Shown here: positions 1-5,940 of the stretch, one piece after another | Layout of the letters: every line of letters begins with the position of its first letter | How positions within the stretch are numbered: the first letter of the stretch is position 1 | Assembly (NCBI GenBank): GCA_002401565.1 | Contig: NVTL01000010.1 | Location: 24,035 to 34,505 of the forward strand | Direction of reading: 5' to 3' | DNA from: Rhodospirillaceae bacterium | GTDB taxonomy: Bacteria > Pseudomonadota > Alphaproteobacteria > Rhodospirillales > Magnetovibrionaceae | Length of the DNA stretch: 10,471 bases | Translations under genes and position numbers: made by a program | Notes under the pieces: generated by a model | Seen by the model: the letters and a program-made list of their open reading frames with translations, nothing else | The model's database searches: none | Told to the model about the DNA's origin: nothing

Positions 1-68
1 CCGCGTTGTTCCAAAGCCCACGCGATGTTCGAGCCGATAAACCCAGCTCCGCCTGTTACGATATACAT
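1..68 (-). CDS. hldD: NAD-dependent sugar epimerase, N-terminal fragment (probably ADP-L-glycero-D-manno-heptose 6-epimerase)
   Basis: Only the first 22 codons lie in the window; the gene runs off the left edge. The reading starts MYIVTGGAGFIGSN, the classic Rossmann NAD(P)-binding loop (TGGxGFIGSN) of extended short-chain dehydrogenase/epimerases. From memory, the near absence of residues before the beta strand and the following NIAWALEQR resemble HldD/RfaD, which epimerises ADP-heptose for the LPS inner core. With so few residues, other epimerases (GalE- or WbpP-like) remain possible. I chose the ATG at 68-66 because an AAGGA Shine-Dalgarno lies 8 nt upstream; the in-frame ATG at 77-75 would have AGG directly abutting it, which is too close. 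It is divergent from ubiK and has its own sigma70-like promoter in the shared region. Confidence 0.7.
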   Translation of the reverse strand, partial: MYIVTGGAGFIGSNIAWALEQR

Positions 69-98
69 GTCGTTCATCCTTATGAAAGTCTTTGATCA

Positions 99-127
99 GT
101 TATAAGGGGACTGGGAGCCCTGTGCAA
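99..127 (-). promoter_or_regulatory. sigma70-like promoter of the epimerase gene
   Basis: Read on the minus strand, TTGCAC (127-122) and TATAAC (104-99) are separated by exactly 17 nt. They match the -35 and -10 consensus at four and five of six positions. The predicted transcription start near 92 leaves a leader of about 24 nt before the ATG at 68. Spacing, hexamers and position all fit, so this is one of the better promoter calls here, though it is by eye only. Confidence 0.55.
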
Positions 128-144
128 GGGAGCGCCCCCTTGCA
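123..144. repeat. inverted repeat joining the two divergent -35 boxes
   Basis: TGCAAGGG (123-130) and CCCTTGCA (137-144) are perfect 8-bp arms around a 6-nt centre. Each arm contains the TTGCA core of one of the two divergent promoters. It may be a two-fold symmetric operator, or the symmetry may simply follow from the two promoters. No run of T follows on either strand, so it is not a terminator. Confidence 0.6.
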
Positions 145-168
145 GCACTTCGGCTGACCCGTCATAAT
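140..168 (+). promoter_or_regulatory. sigma70-like promoter of ubiK
   Basis: TTGCAG (140-145) and CATAAT (163-168) are separated by 17 nt, and the expected start is near 175, giving a leader of about 30 nt to the ubiK ATG at 207. It is the mirror image of the epimerase promoter: the two -35 boxes are only 12 bp apart and point away from each other. Confidence 0.5.
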
Positions 169-206
169 GGTTACAACATCGAAAAACATTTATAGGACAT
201 CTCGAC

Positions 207-479
207 ATGCAAACTTCAAATTCCATACTGAACGATATGGCAAAAGTCGCCAGTGGTGCGGTTTCTGCGGTCACGGGCCTAAAGGGCGATGCCGAAAATG
301 CATTGCGTCGTCAAGTCGAACGGGTCTTGGCTGATTTGGAACTGGTCACACGCGATGAATTTGATGCCGTCAAAGCTTTGGCCGCAAATGCGCGCGCCGA
401 ACAGGAAAAACTGGACGTCCGGGTGAAAAAACTGGAAGCCCAACTGAAAGCCAAAAAAGCACCGGCTAAAAAAGCCTAG
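207..479 (+). CDS. ubiK: UbiK-family ubiquinone biosynthesis accessory factor (BMFP domain)
   Basis: A 90-residue protein of the BMFP/YqiC family. In E. coli, UbiK is an accessory factor that binds UbiJ and supports aerobic ubiquinone synthesis, probably by helping hold lipid intermediates at the membrane-associated Ubi complex. Visible here are an N-terminal amphipathic part (about 1-30), the family core around residues 34-55 (RRQVERVLADLELVTRDEFD) and a C-terminal coiled coil (about 55-80). It ends in a lysine/alanine-rich tail, KAKKAPAKKA, common in alphaproteobacterial members. The start is supported by AGGA at 194-197, 9 nt upstream. The function of the alphaproteobacterial form is inferred from E. 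coli. A 262-bp gap separates it from the next gene, so it may be transcribed alone. Confidence 0.85.
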   Translation: MQTSNSILNDMAKVASGAVSAVTGLKGDAENALRRQVERVLADLELVTRDEFDAVKALAANARAEQEKLDVRVKKLEAQLKAKKAPAKKA

Positions 480-485
480 GCTTTT
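470..485. repeat. 16-bp perfect palindrome across the ubiK stop codon
   Basis: AAAAGCCTAGGCTTTT is fully self-complementary and contains the TAG stop of ubiK at its centre. With no unpaired loop it would make a poor hairpin, and only four T residues follow the GC part. It could act as a weak bidirectional terminator or be chance in a lysine-codon-rich tail. Confidence 0.4.
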
Positions 486-496
486 CGCCAAATTTC

Positions 497-603
497 CCGA
501 TTCGCATCGATTCTTGAAAAACTGAGCCTTTTGAATCCCTTAAGGGCACCGATTCGCACCGATTCGCTTGGTTTTAGCGAATCGGGACTAAGCTGTTGGA
601 ATC
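497..603. repeat. GATTC-rich repeat region with stem-loop (GANTC cluster)
   Basis: The 17-bp sequence CCGATTCGCATCGATTC at 497-513 recurs at 549-565 with one change. The second copy contains a 10-bp tandem repeat (CACCGATTCG at 547-556 and 557-566). CCGATTCGCT at 559-568 pairs with AGCGAATCGG at 576-585 to give a 10-bp stem with a 7-nt loop. GANTC occurs at 499, 509, 533, 551, 561, 579 and 599, and again at 661. GANTC is the CcrM methylation target in alphaproteobacteria. There is no T-run after the stem, so it is not a standard terminator. The whole gap 480-741 contains no credible gene. Confidence 0.7.
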
Positions 604-629
604 GTTGATACTCCAAAAAAAGTCTCTCT

Positions 630-638
630 TTATCCACA
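630..638 (+). promoter_or_regulatory. consensus DnaA box
   Basis: TTATCCACA matches the consensus DnaA-binding 9-mer exactly. A single perfect box can occur by chance in a genome, but this one lies 27 bp after a cluster of GANTC sites, inside a non-coding gap. DnaA could act here as a transcription factor for the downstream operon. I see no further perfect box in the gap, which argues against an origin. Confidence 0.4.
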
Positions 639-692
639 CAAATCGTCGCGTTGGGCTTGCGACTCGTCGCGACCTTCATCACACTACATTTA

Positions 693-713
693 GTGCCTTA
701 ACTGTTAAGACAC
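693..713. promoter_or_regulatory. palindrome upstream of the YbjN-family gene, candidate operator
   Basis: CTTAAC (697-702), one T, then GTTAAG (704-709) form a perfect 6+1+6 palindrome. After one mismatch, a further GTG/CAC pair (693-695 and 711-713) extends it. It ends 28 bp before the ATG at 742, a usual place for a repressor site. The TTAA halves are only 3 bp apart, so it is not the CtrA site (TTAA-N7-TTAA). I cannot name the binding protein. Confidence 0.35.
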
Positions 714-741
714 ACATGAAGAAGTGAATTGAGGGTCGCCC

Positions 742-1245
742 ATGCAAAGCCTGCACCGCGCAACAACCGACACAATTGTCCACCCGATGGACATGGTGGA
801 ACGCACGTTGAGCCTGTACGAATGGCAATCGGATCGCAGTTGCGATACGGAAATTGCGGCCCAAGCCCCGGCGAAGTGGTGCGATTACAGCCTTTATTTC
901 ACGTGGAGCGACAATGCAGAGGCCATGCAGTTGACCTGTGCTTTTGACATGCGCATCCAAAAAGAACAACGCGCCGCCGTGCATGAATTGTTGGTGTTGG
1001 CGAACGAACGCATGTGGTTGGGGCATTTCACCCTGTGGCAAGAAGAAGGCCAACCCATGTTCCGCCATGCTTTACCATTGCGCGGCGCCCAAGCCCCGAC
1101 CATCGGCCAAATTCAAGACATGATCGAAACCGCCATTTACGAATGCGAACGTTTTTACCCCGCTTTTCAATATGTGATCTGGGGCGGACGTTCGGCAAAG
1201 GACGCCATGGATATGGCTCTTTTGGAAACCGTGGGCGAGGCTTAA
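742..1245 (+). CDS. YbjN-domain protein
   Basis: A 167-residue soluble protein of the YbjN family, whose fold resembles type III secretion chaperones. Its molecular role is not settled; E. coli YbjN has been linked to motility, biofilm and stress phenotypes. The family pattern is visible in a WCDYSLYFTWSDNAEAMQLTCAFD stretch, here at about residues 46-69, followed by helices with ELLVLANERMWLGHF (about 82-96) and an IWGGRSAKDAMDMALLETVGEA end. There is no signal peptide or membrane segment. The start ATG has GAGGG at 731-735, 6 nt upstream. It is the first gene of a tight operon, 6 bp from proC; this YbjN-proC neighbourhood is common in alphaproteobacteria. The conserved link to proC says little about mechanism. 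Confidence 0.8.
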   Translation: MQSLHRATTDTIVHPMDMVERTLSLYEWQSDRSCDTEIAAQAPAKWCDYSLYFTWSDNAEAMQLTCAFDMRIQKEQRAAVHELLVLANERMWLGHFTLWQEEGQPMFRHALPLRGAQAPTIGQIQDMIETAIYECERFYPAFQYVIWGGRSAKDAMDMALLETVGEA

Positions 1246-1251
1246 GCCGTC

Positions 1252-2064
1252 ATGACAATGTTGCTGGTCGGTTGCGGCAAAATGGGCAGTGCCATGTTGG
1301 AAGGCTGGCTGGACCAAGGCACACATCCCTCAAAGATCACCATCGTTGAACCCAATACGGACGCCGCAAATGACTTTGTTGCGCGGTTGGGCGTGAAGGC
1401 TGTGGCGTCTGCGGATGAATTGCCGGCGAATTATGCACCGGACGTTGTGGTTTTGGCGGTTAAGCCACAAATTATGGATCAGGTTGTGGCCCCGTACGCC
1501 AAACTCACCAAACACGGCCCGGTCTTTTTATCCATCGCGGCCGGACGCACCATCGCCAGCTTCGAAACTTTGCTGGGCACAGACGCCGCCATCGTGCGGG
1601 CCATGCCCAATACTCCAGCGTCCATTGGGCGTGGCATTACGGTGGGTTGCCCCAACGCAAATGTTACCGATACCCAAGCGGACCTCTGCAAAAATTTATT
1701 AAAGGCCGTGGGCGACGTGGAATGGGTCACGGACGAAAGCTTAATGGATGCCGTCACCGCATTATCGGGCAGTGGACCTGCGTATATTTTCTTGCTGGCC
1801 GAAGCCATGAGCCACGCCGGACAACAAGCGGGCCTGGCCCCTGATCTGGCTGCACGTCTGGCCAGAGCTACGGTTGCAGGGTCGGGCGAATTGTTAAATC
1901 AATCCCTATTGCCCGCCGCAACCTTGCGCGAAAACGTGACCTCACCAAATGGCACCACGGCGGCGGCCTTGGATGTTTTGATGGCCGATGGTGGGCTGAC
2001 CGATGTCATGACCAAGGCTATTTTGGCGGCGACCAAACGTTCGATTGAACTTGCAAAATCATGA
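1252..2064 (+). CDS. proC: pyrroline-5-carboxylate reductase
   Basis: Reduces 1-pyrroline-5-carboxylate to proline with NAD(P)H, the last step of proline synthesis in the cytoplasm. The 270-residue length is normal. An N-terminal Rossmann motif VGCGKMGSAML lies at residues 6-16 and a VLAVKPQ segment at about 68-74. RAMPNTPASIGRG at about 115-127 is the typical MPN segment. The C-terminal dimerisation and active-site half has ALSGSGPAYIFLLAEAM at about 168-184 and the family signature ENVTSPNGTTAAALDVL at about 227-243. All key motifs are intact. The ATG at 1252 has GAGG at 1237-1240, inside the end of the preceding gene; an alternative ATG two codons later (1258) cannot be ruled out. Its end overlaps the next gene by 4 bp (ATGA), indicating translational coupling. 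Confidence 0.96.
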   Translation: MTMLLVGCGKMGSAMLEGWLDQGTHPSKITIVEPNTDAANDFVARLGVKAVASADELPANYAPDVVVLAVKPQIMDQVVAPYAKLTKHGPVFLSIAAGRTIASFETLLGTDAAIVRAMPNTPASIGRGITVGCPNANVTDTQADLCKNLLKAVGDVEWVTDESLMDAVTALSGSGPAYIFLLAEAMSHAGQQAGLAPDLAARLARATVAGSGELLNQSLLPAATLRENVTSPNGTTAAALDVLMADGGLTDVMTKAILAATKRSIELAKS

Positions 2065-2411
2065 CCTCGACAACATCTGCCATCACCTTTGATGATTTTA
2101 TGAAGGTCGATGTGCGCACCGGCACGGTGTTGCGCGTCGAAGACTTCCCCCAAGCCCGCACCCCGGCTTATAAAATGTGGATCGATTTTGGTGATGATAT
2201 TGGCGAACGTAAAACATCGGCACAAATTACCAAACATTACACACCCGACACTCTGGTCGGTCGCCAAGTTTTGGCCGTGGTTAATTTTCCGCCCCGCCAA
2301 ATTGGCAAATTCATGAGCGAAGTTTTGGTTCTGGGTGTTCCGGATGAAGCTGGCGATGTGGTCTTGCTAAGACCTGATTTAGTCGTCGCTAAGGGCGCAC
2401 GGCTTTATTAA
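2061..2411 (+). CDS. csaA: CsaA-like tRNA-binding protein
   Basis: A 116-residue single-domain protein with the tRNA-binding OB fold also found at the C-terminus of bacterial methionyl-tRNA synthetase and in Trbp111. The start region FDDFMKVDVRTGTVLRVEDFP (about 10-30), the middle KTSAQITKHY (about 51-60) and VVNFPPRQIGKFMSEVLVLG (about 73-92) are characteristic of CsaA. In Bacillus, CsaA is a dimer with chaperone and export-related activity; the role in alphaproteobacteria is unclear. The ATG overlaps the proC stop codon as ATGA and has no clear Shine-Dalgarno of its own, so it probably relies on coupled translation. It ends 9 bp before the convergent sensor kinase gene. Confidence 0.85.
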   Translation: MTSTTSAITFDDFMKVDVRTGTVLRVEDFPQARTPAYKMWIDFGDDIGERKTSAQITKHYTPDTLVGRQVLAVVNFPPRQIGKFMSEVLVLGVPDEAGDVVLLRPDLVVAKGARLY

Positions 2412-2427
2412 ACAAGTTTATTAAACA
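2404..2427. repeat. 11-bp direct repeat across two convergent stop codons
   Basis: TTTATTAAACA occurs at 2404-2414 and again at 2417-2427 (13-bp period). The first copy contains the CsaA gene's TAA stop; the second contains the TAA stop of the sensor kinase on the other strand. It is consistent with a small tandem duplication at the convergent junction. No hairpin terminator is visible between the two genes. Confidence 0.6.
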
Positions 2428-3740
2428 GGCAACGATACCCGCACCCGCAAGCCGCCGCCGGGGGCATCTTCCAATAAAATTTCTCCGCCGTGGCTGCGAA
2501 TGGCGTCTCTGGCGATGGTCATGCCCAACCCCACGCCGCCCGTTTCAGGATTGCGCGACGCATCCAAACGCACAAATGGCTTAAAGACTTCATCGCGTTT
2601 GTCTTCGGGAATGCCGGGGCCATCGTCGTCGATGACAATTTCCACCATTTCGCCGCGCAAAGCCGCCCGGATGGATGTATTGCCGCCATAACGAACGGCG
2701 TTGTCGACAAAATTTGTAAGCGATCTTTTCAGCGCGTTTGTTTTAACAGCCGCAATAATTTCAACTTCGCAATGCAAATCAATATTGCCGCCCTTGCGCC
2801 GCGCCTGTATGGCAATTTGCGATAACATATCTGTGATGTTGGTCTGGGTTGCTTTTTCTTCGCCTTCGCCGCGCACAAAAGCCAAATATTCTTCCAACAT
2901 GTGTTCCATGTCGGCGATGTCGGTTTTCAAATCGGCCACGCCATCATCGTCGTTCATCATCGCCAATTGCAATTTCATGCGGGTCAGCGGCGTGCGCAAA
3001 TCATGCGATACGCCCGCCAACATGTCTGTGCGTTGTTGGATTTGCCGTTTGATGCGATTGCGCATGGAAATAAACGCCCCGGCCGCCCGGCGCACTTCAC
3101 TGGCGCCTTCGGGTTTAAAACGTGGCGTGTCACGGCCTTTGCCAAAATCATCGGCGGCTTCGGCCAGTTTTCTGATCGGACGAACTTGGTTCCGCATAAA
3201 AATCATAGCGACAAAAAATAACAAGACCGAAGTGCCGACCATCATCAAAACAAACACATAGGTACTGGTCGAAAACAGGCGCTTGCGCGGCACGGTTACA
3301 GACAACACGCCTTCGGCCAGCTGGATTTGCACGTGGACAAAGCGTTTATTGCTGGCCGCATCGATGCGGTGCGGTTTGTTAATGCTTTCATCCAAAGCCT
3401 TTGTGAATTGATCAACAAGGATGCTTTCGCCTAATCGGGCGGTATCTTTAATGACTTTCTTAGCCTCGAAATGCATGTTCAGTTGCAACGAGGCCATAGC
3501 TCGATTGAACAAAATTTCGCGTTCTTCGATGTCTTGTATATGACGCATGGAATTGATCACCATGCCAATTTCACCGCCAACACCCAACGCCAAACGTCGC
3601 CCGACCTTGCTCCAGTGATTTTGGAAAAATATTGTCGCGCTCACCACCTGCAACAAAAACAAGGGCGTCACAATAATCAACAAGGACCGACCCAGCAGGC
3701 TTTTGGGAAGATACGGTTTTAAAATGGTTGAAATCTGCAT
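2421..3740 (-). CDS. EnvZ-like membrane sensor histidine kinase
   Basis: A 439-residue inner-membrane kinase, partner of the response regulator encoded just upstream. Transmembrane segment 1 lies at about 17-38 (SLLIIVTPLFLLQVVSATIFF) and segment 2 at about 161-182, with a periplasmic sensor region of about 120 residues between them. A HAMP domain follows (about 183-236, with the NQVRPIRKLAEAA start). The dimerisation H-box is LAGVSHDLRTPLTRMKLQL, phospho-acceptor His246. The ATP-binding domain has N-box NFVDNAVRYG (343-352), G1 box DDDGPGIP (371-378) and G2 box GGVGLGMTIA (401-410). The H-box closely resembles E. coli EnvZ. The stimulus cannot be read from the sequence. The start is 13 bp after the regulator stop, preceded by GGTGGA. 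It is the last gene of the operon and convergent with the CsaA gene. Confidence 0.92.
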   Translation of the reverse strand: MQISTILKPYLPKSLLGRSLLIIVTPLFLLQVVSATIFFQNHWSKVGRRLALGVGGEIGMVINSMRHIQDIEEREILFNRAMASLQLNMHFEAKKVIKDTARLGESILVDQFTKALDESINKPHRIDAASNKRFVHVQIQLAEGVLSVTVPRKRLFSTSTYVFVLMMVGTSVLLFFVAMIFMRNQVRPIRKLAEAADDFGKGRDTPRFKPEGASEVRRAAGAFISMRNRIKRQIQQRTDMLAGVSHDLRTPLTRMKLQLAMMNDDDGVADLKTDIADMEHMLEEYLAFVRGEGEEKATQTNITDMLSQIAIQARRKGGNIDLHCEVEIIAAVKTNALKRSLTNFVDNAVRYGGNTSIRAALRGEMVEIVIDDDGPGIPEDKRDEVFKPFVRLDASRNPETGGVGLGMTIARDAIRSHGGEILLEDAPGGGLRVRVSLPV

Positions 3741-3753
3741 ATTTCCACCGCCC

Positions 3754-4446
3754 TTAATCTGGAATCAAAACGTAGCCCTTGCCACGTACGGTCTGAAGAT
3801 AGCGCGGCATTTTAGGATCGCGTTCAATTTTTTTGCGCAGGCGCGTCACTTGCACATCAACGGCGCGACCGCCCCCGGCGGCATCATCCATCAAAGCTTC
3901 ACGCGATAAAGGCTCCCCTGGACGTTCGGCCAACATTCTTAACAATTGTATTTCAACGGTCGTCAGCCGCACCAAGTCATTATTGACCGTTAGTTCGCCC
4001 CGTTCACTATCAAAGCTGGCTTGGCCCATGGAAACGCTTTTTGCCTGGGGTTCAGTTGCACTTTCGACGGGCTGAGACACGCGTTTTAAAATCGCGGTCA
4101 CCCGCAACAATAATTCACGCGGTTCAAACGGTTTGGTCAGATAATCATCTGCGCCGTGTTCAAGTCCACGAATGCGGTCTTCGCTTTCGCTCATGGCGGT
4201 CAGCATTAAAATCGGTACATTCGATGACGTGCGAAAGTCGGCAGCAAATTCCAACCCCGTCTCGCCCGGCATCATTAAGTCCAAAATGATCAGATCAAAA
4301 ACAAACGAGCCAAGCTTGTCACGGGCATCTTGGGCCCCCGTTGCCGTCAACACGACATAGCCATTTTCGCTGAGATATTTTCGCAAAAGATCTCGCAAAC
4401 GATTGTCGTCATCGACCACTAAAATATGCGGAAGGCTTGCTTCCAT
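3754..4446 (-). CDS. OmpR-family response regulator (PetR-like)
   Basis: A 230-residue DNA-binding response regulator. The receiver domain (about 7-120) has the acidic pair in VVDDDN (12-14), phospho-acceptor Asp56 in LIILDLMMPG, Thr83 and Lys105 in LTKPFEP. After a linker of about 20 residues comes a winged-helix OmpR/PhoB domain (about 138-228) with LTTVEIQLLRMLAERPGEPLSR and the recognition-helix region RAVDVQVTRLRKKIE, ending in VRGKGYVLIPD. It lies between a MarR gene and the sensor kinase gene. In Rhodobacter capsulatus, petP (MarR) and petR (OmpR-type) are adjacent and affect cytochrome bc1 expression, so this may be the PetR counterpart; that is inference from gene order. The start has a GGGGGA-type Shine-Dalgarno about 9 nt upstream. 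Confidence 0.92.
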   Translation of the reverse strand: MEASLPHILVVDDDNRLRDLLRKYLSENGYVVLTATGAQDARDKLGSFVFDLIILDLMMPGETGLEFAADFRTSSNVPILMLTAMSESEDRIRGLEHGADDYLTKPFEPRELLLRVTAILKRVSQPVESATEPQAKSVSMGQASFDSERGELTVNNDLVRLTTVEIQLLRMLAERPGEPLSREALMDDAAGGGRAVDVQVTRLRKKIERDPKMPRYLQTVRGKGYVLIPD

Positions 4447-4485
4447 GACTTAAATTCCCCCAATTTGTAGTGCAGTCTAACACAC

Positions 4486-4965
4486 TTAATCGGTATGTGG
4501 AGCACCACCCGTATATCGTTTTCGGTCTTCAGCATTAATCATTTCGCTGAGCACTTTTTTAAAACCTTGAACCGCATTTTCGCCCGAAGCCGCAAAAGCC
4601 TGTTGCATGCGCACGCCTTGGCATTTGGTGAGGCGGGATTCCAGTTCAATCCCCTTGTCGGTCAGGGTTAAGGTACGACGCCGACGATCGTGGCTGTCCG
4701 TTTTTTGGTCGATAAAACCTTCGCGCACCAATTGCCCTAAAACCCGCGACAAGCTTTGCTTGGTGATTTTCAAAATCCGCAACAAACCGTTCACGGAAAT
4801 CGAAGGGTTTCTGTTCACAAAATAAATGACCCGGTGATGAGCCCGCCCAAAACCAAAGTCTTCCAAAAGCGTGTCTGCTTCGCCCGTAAAGTCCCGATAG
4901 GCAAAGAACAAAAGCTCTAAGGCCTGACGCAGGTCTTCTTCTGATAAGGTCTGGTCTGTTGACAT
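4486..4965 (-). CDS. MarR-family transcriptional regulator (PetP-like)
   Basis: A 159-residue winged-helix repressor of the MarR family. Residues about 10-45 (DLRQALELLFFAYRDFTGEADTLLEDFGFG) form the dimerisation helix and linker. HHRVIYFVNRNPSISVNGLLRILKITKQSLSRVLGQLVREGFI (about 43-85) is the helix-turn-helix. KTDSHDRRRRTLTLTDKG (about 87-104) is the wing with its conserved D-R-R. The C-terminal helix completes the dimer interface. The start at 4965 has GAGG 7 nt upstream. It is the first gene of the operon with the OmpR-type regulator (39-bp gap) and the kinase, and is divergent from ilvE across 96 bp. The pairing with a PetR-like regulator suggests a PetP counterpart; MarR regulators often control their own divergent promoter. 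Confidence 0.88.
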   Translation of the reverse strand: MSTDQTLSEEDLRQALELLFFAYRDFTGEADTLLEDFGFGRAHHRVIYFVNRNPSISVNGLLRILKITKQSLSRVLGQLVREGFIDQKTDSHDRRRRTLTLTDKGIELESRLTKCQGVRMQQAFAASGENAVQGFKKVLSEMINAEDRKRYTGGAPHTD

Positions 4966-4986
4966 CTATGCGCCTCAAAAAAATAC

Positions 4987-5001
4987 GTCAGCAATGTTGA
5001 C
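4987..5001. promoter_or_regulatory. inverted repeat in the marR-ilvE divergent region, candidate MarR operator
   Basis: GTCAGCAATGTTGAC is a 15-bp near-perfect palindrome (GTCA[G/A]CA arms around one base, one mismatch). Its right arm overlaps TTGACT (4997-5002), the best -35 candidate for ilvE. A bound dimer would block that promoter. MarR sites are usually of this size and symmetry, but the link to this MarR protein is inference. Confidence 0.4.
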
Positions 5002-5025
5002 TTATATTGAGGGGGCTGATAAAAA
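4997..5025 (+). promoter_or_regulatory. possible promoter of ilvE
   Basis: TTGACT (4997-5002) is followed after 17 nt by TAAAAA (5020-5025). The -35 is good but the -10 is weak and lies in a run of A. A start near 5032 would leave about 30 nt before the ATG at 5062. Confidence 0.35.
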
Positions 5026-5061
5026 AAAGCAATACCTAACCCACCCTTTAAGGACAAAATC

Positions 5062-5940
5062 ATGGCAGGCCCTTCATTCGACGATCGCGACGGTAAAATC
5101 TGGTACGACGGTGAAATGGTTGAATGGCGCGAAAGCAAAGTCCATTTGCTGAGCCACGCCTTGCATTATGGGTCGGCTGTATTTGAAGGTGTGCGCATGT
5201 ATGGCGGCAACATTTTCAAACTGACTGAACATTCAGAACGCTTGATTGAATCTGCCAAAATCATCGGTTTTGACATTCCGTACAGCGTCGAAGAAATCAA
5301 TCAGGCCTGTATCGATGCCTGTGCCATCAACAATATTACGGATGGATACATTCGCCCCCTTGCCTGGCGGGGTAGTGAAATGATGGGCGTTGCGGCGCAA
5401 AAAAACACCATTCATTTGGCCGTTGCCGCATGGGAATGGCCCAGCTATTTTTCACCCGAAGCCCGCGACAAAGGCATCAGCCTGACCATGTCAAAATGGC
5501 GTCGCCCGGCTCCGGACACAGCCCCCGTTCATGCCAAAGCCGCTGGCCTTTACATGATCGCAACCCTGTCCAAACACGATGCGGAAAGTGCAGGATTTGT
5601 CGACTCCTTGATGTTGGATTACCGGGGTTACGTGGCCGAAGCCACTGGCGCCAACGTTTTCATGGAAATGGGTGATGGTAAATTGCATACCCCTATTCCC
5701 GATTGTTTTTTAGATGGTATTACGCGGCGAACCGTTATTGAGCTGGCGAAAAAACGCGGCATCGAAGTTGTTGAACGCGTCATCATGCCCGAAGAATTGG
5801 CCAACGCCACGCAGATATTCTTGACCGGAACGGCTGCCGAAGTGACCCCCGTTGGTCAAATTGATGATAAAACCTATGCGGTTGGTGATATCACCAAAAC
5901 ATTGCGGGCTGATTACGAAAGTCTAGTCGGACGCACCTAA
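5062..5940 (+). CDS. ilvE: branched-chain amino acid aminotransferase
   Basis: A 292-residue PLP enzyme (fold type IV) that interconverts leucine, isoleucine and valine with their 2-oxo acids, using glutamate/2-oxoglutarate. The SHALHYGSAVFEGVR motif at 31-45 is typical of IlvE. The PLP lysine is Lys159 in PVHAKAAGLYM. EATGANVFM (193-201) contains the conserved Glu193. FLDGITRRTVIELAKKRGI (about 217-235) and FLTGTAAEVTPVG (about 253-265) bind the cofactor phosphate. All motifs are intact and the length is normal. AAGGA lies 8 nt before the ATG. It is divergent from marR, and the putative operator overlaps its -35. D-amino-acid or aminodeoxychorismate family members share the fold, but the motifs favour IlvE. 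Confidence 0.95.
   Translation: MAGPSFDDRDGKIWYDGEMVEWRESKVHLLSHALHYGSAVFEGVRMYGGNIFKLTEHSERLIESAKIIGFDIPYSVEEINQACIDACAINNITDGYIRPLAWRGSEMMGVAAQKNTIHLAVAAWEWPSYFSPEARDKGISLTMSKWRRPAPDTAPVHAKAAGLYMIATLSKHDAESAGFVDSLMLDYRGYVAEATGANVFMEMGDGKLHTPIPDCFLDGITRRTVIELAKKRGIEVVERVIMPEELANATQIFLTGTAAEVTPVGQIDDKTYAVGDITKTLRADYESLVGRT

Noticed and set aside
559..585. Rho-independent terminator of ubiK
   Set aside because: The stem is good but is followed by GACTAAGC, with no T-run on either strand.
476..682. 68-codon minus-strand ORF across the GANTC-rich gap
   Set aside because: No Shine-Dalgarno before its ATG, and much of its coding length is made of the repeats and stem-loop; better explained as non-coding repeat DNA.
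698..708. CtrA binding site (TTAA...TTAA)
   Set aside because: The two TTAA halves are 3 bp apart; the CtrA consensus needs 7.
480..741. Possible replication origin (DnaA box plus GANTC cluster)
   Set aside because: Only one perfect DnaA box, no array of boxes, no AT-rich unwinding element beside it, and no dnaA, parAB, gidA or hemE nearby.
679..1068. 129-codon minus-strand ORF opposite the YbjN-family gene
   Set aside because: Shadow of the plus-strand gene, which has family motifs, a Shine-Dalgarno and operon context.
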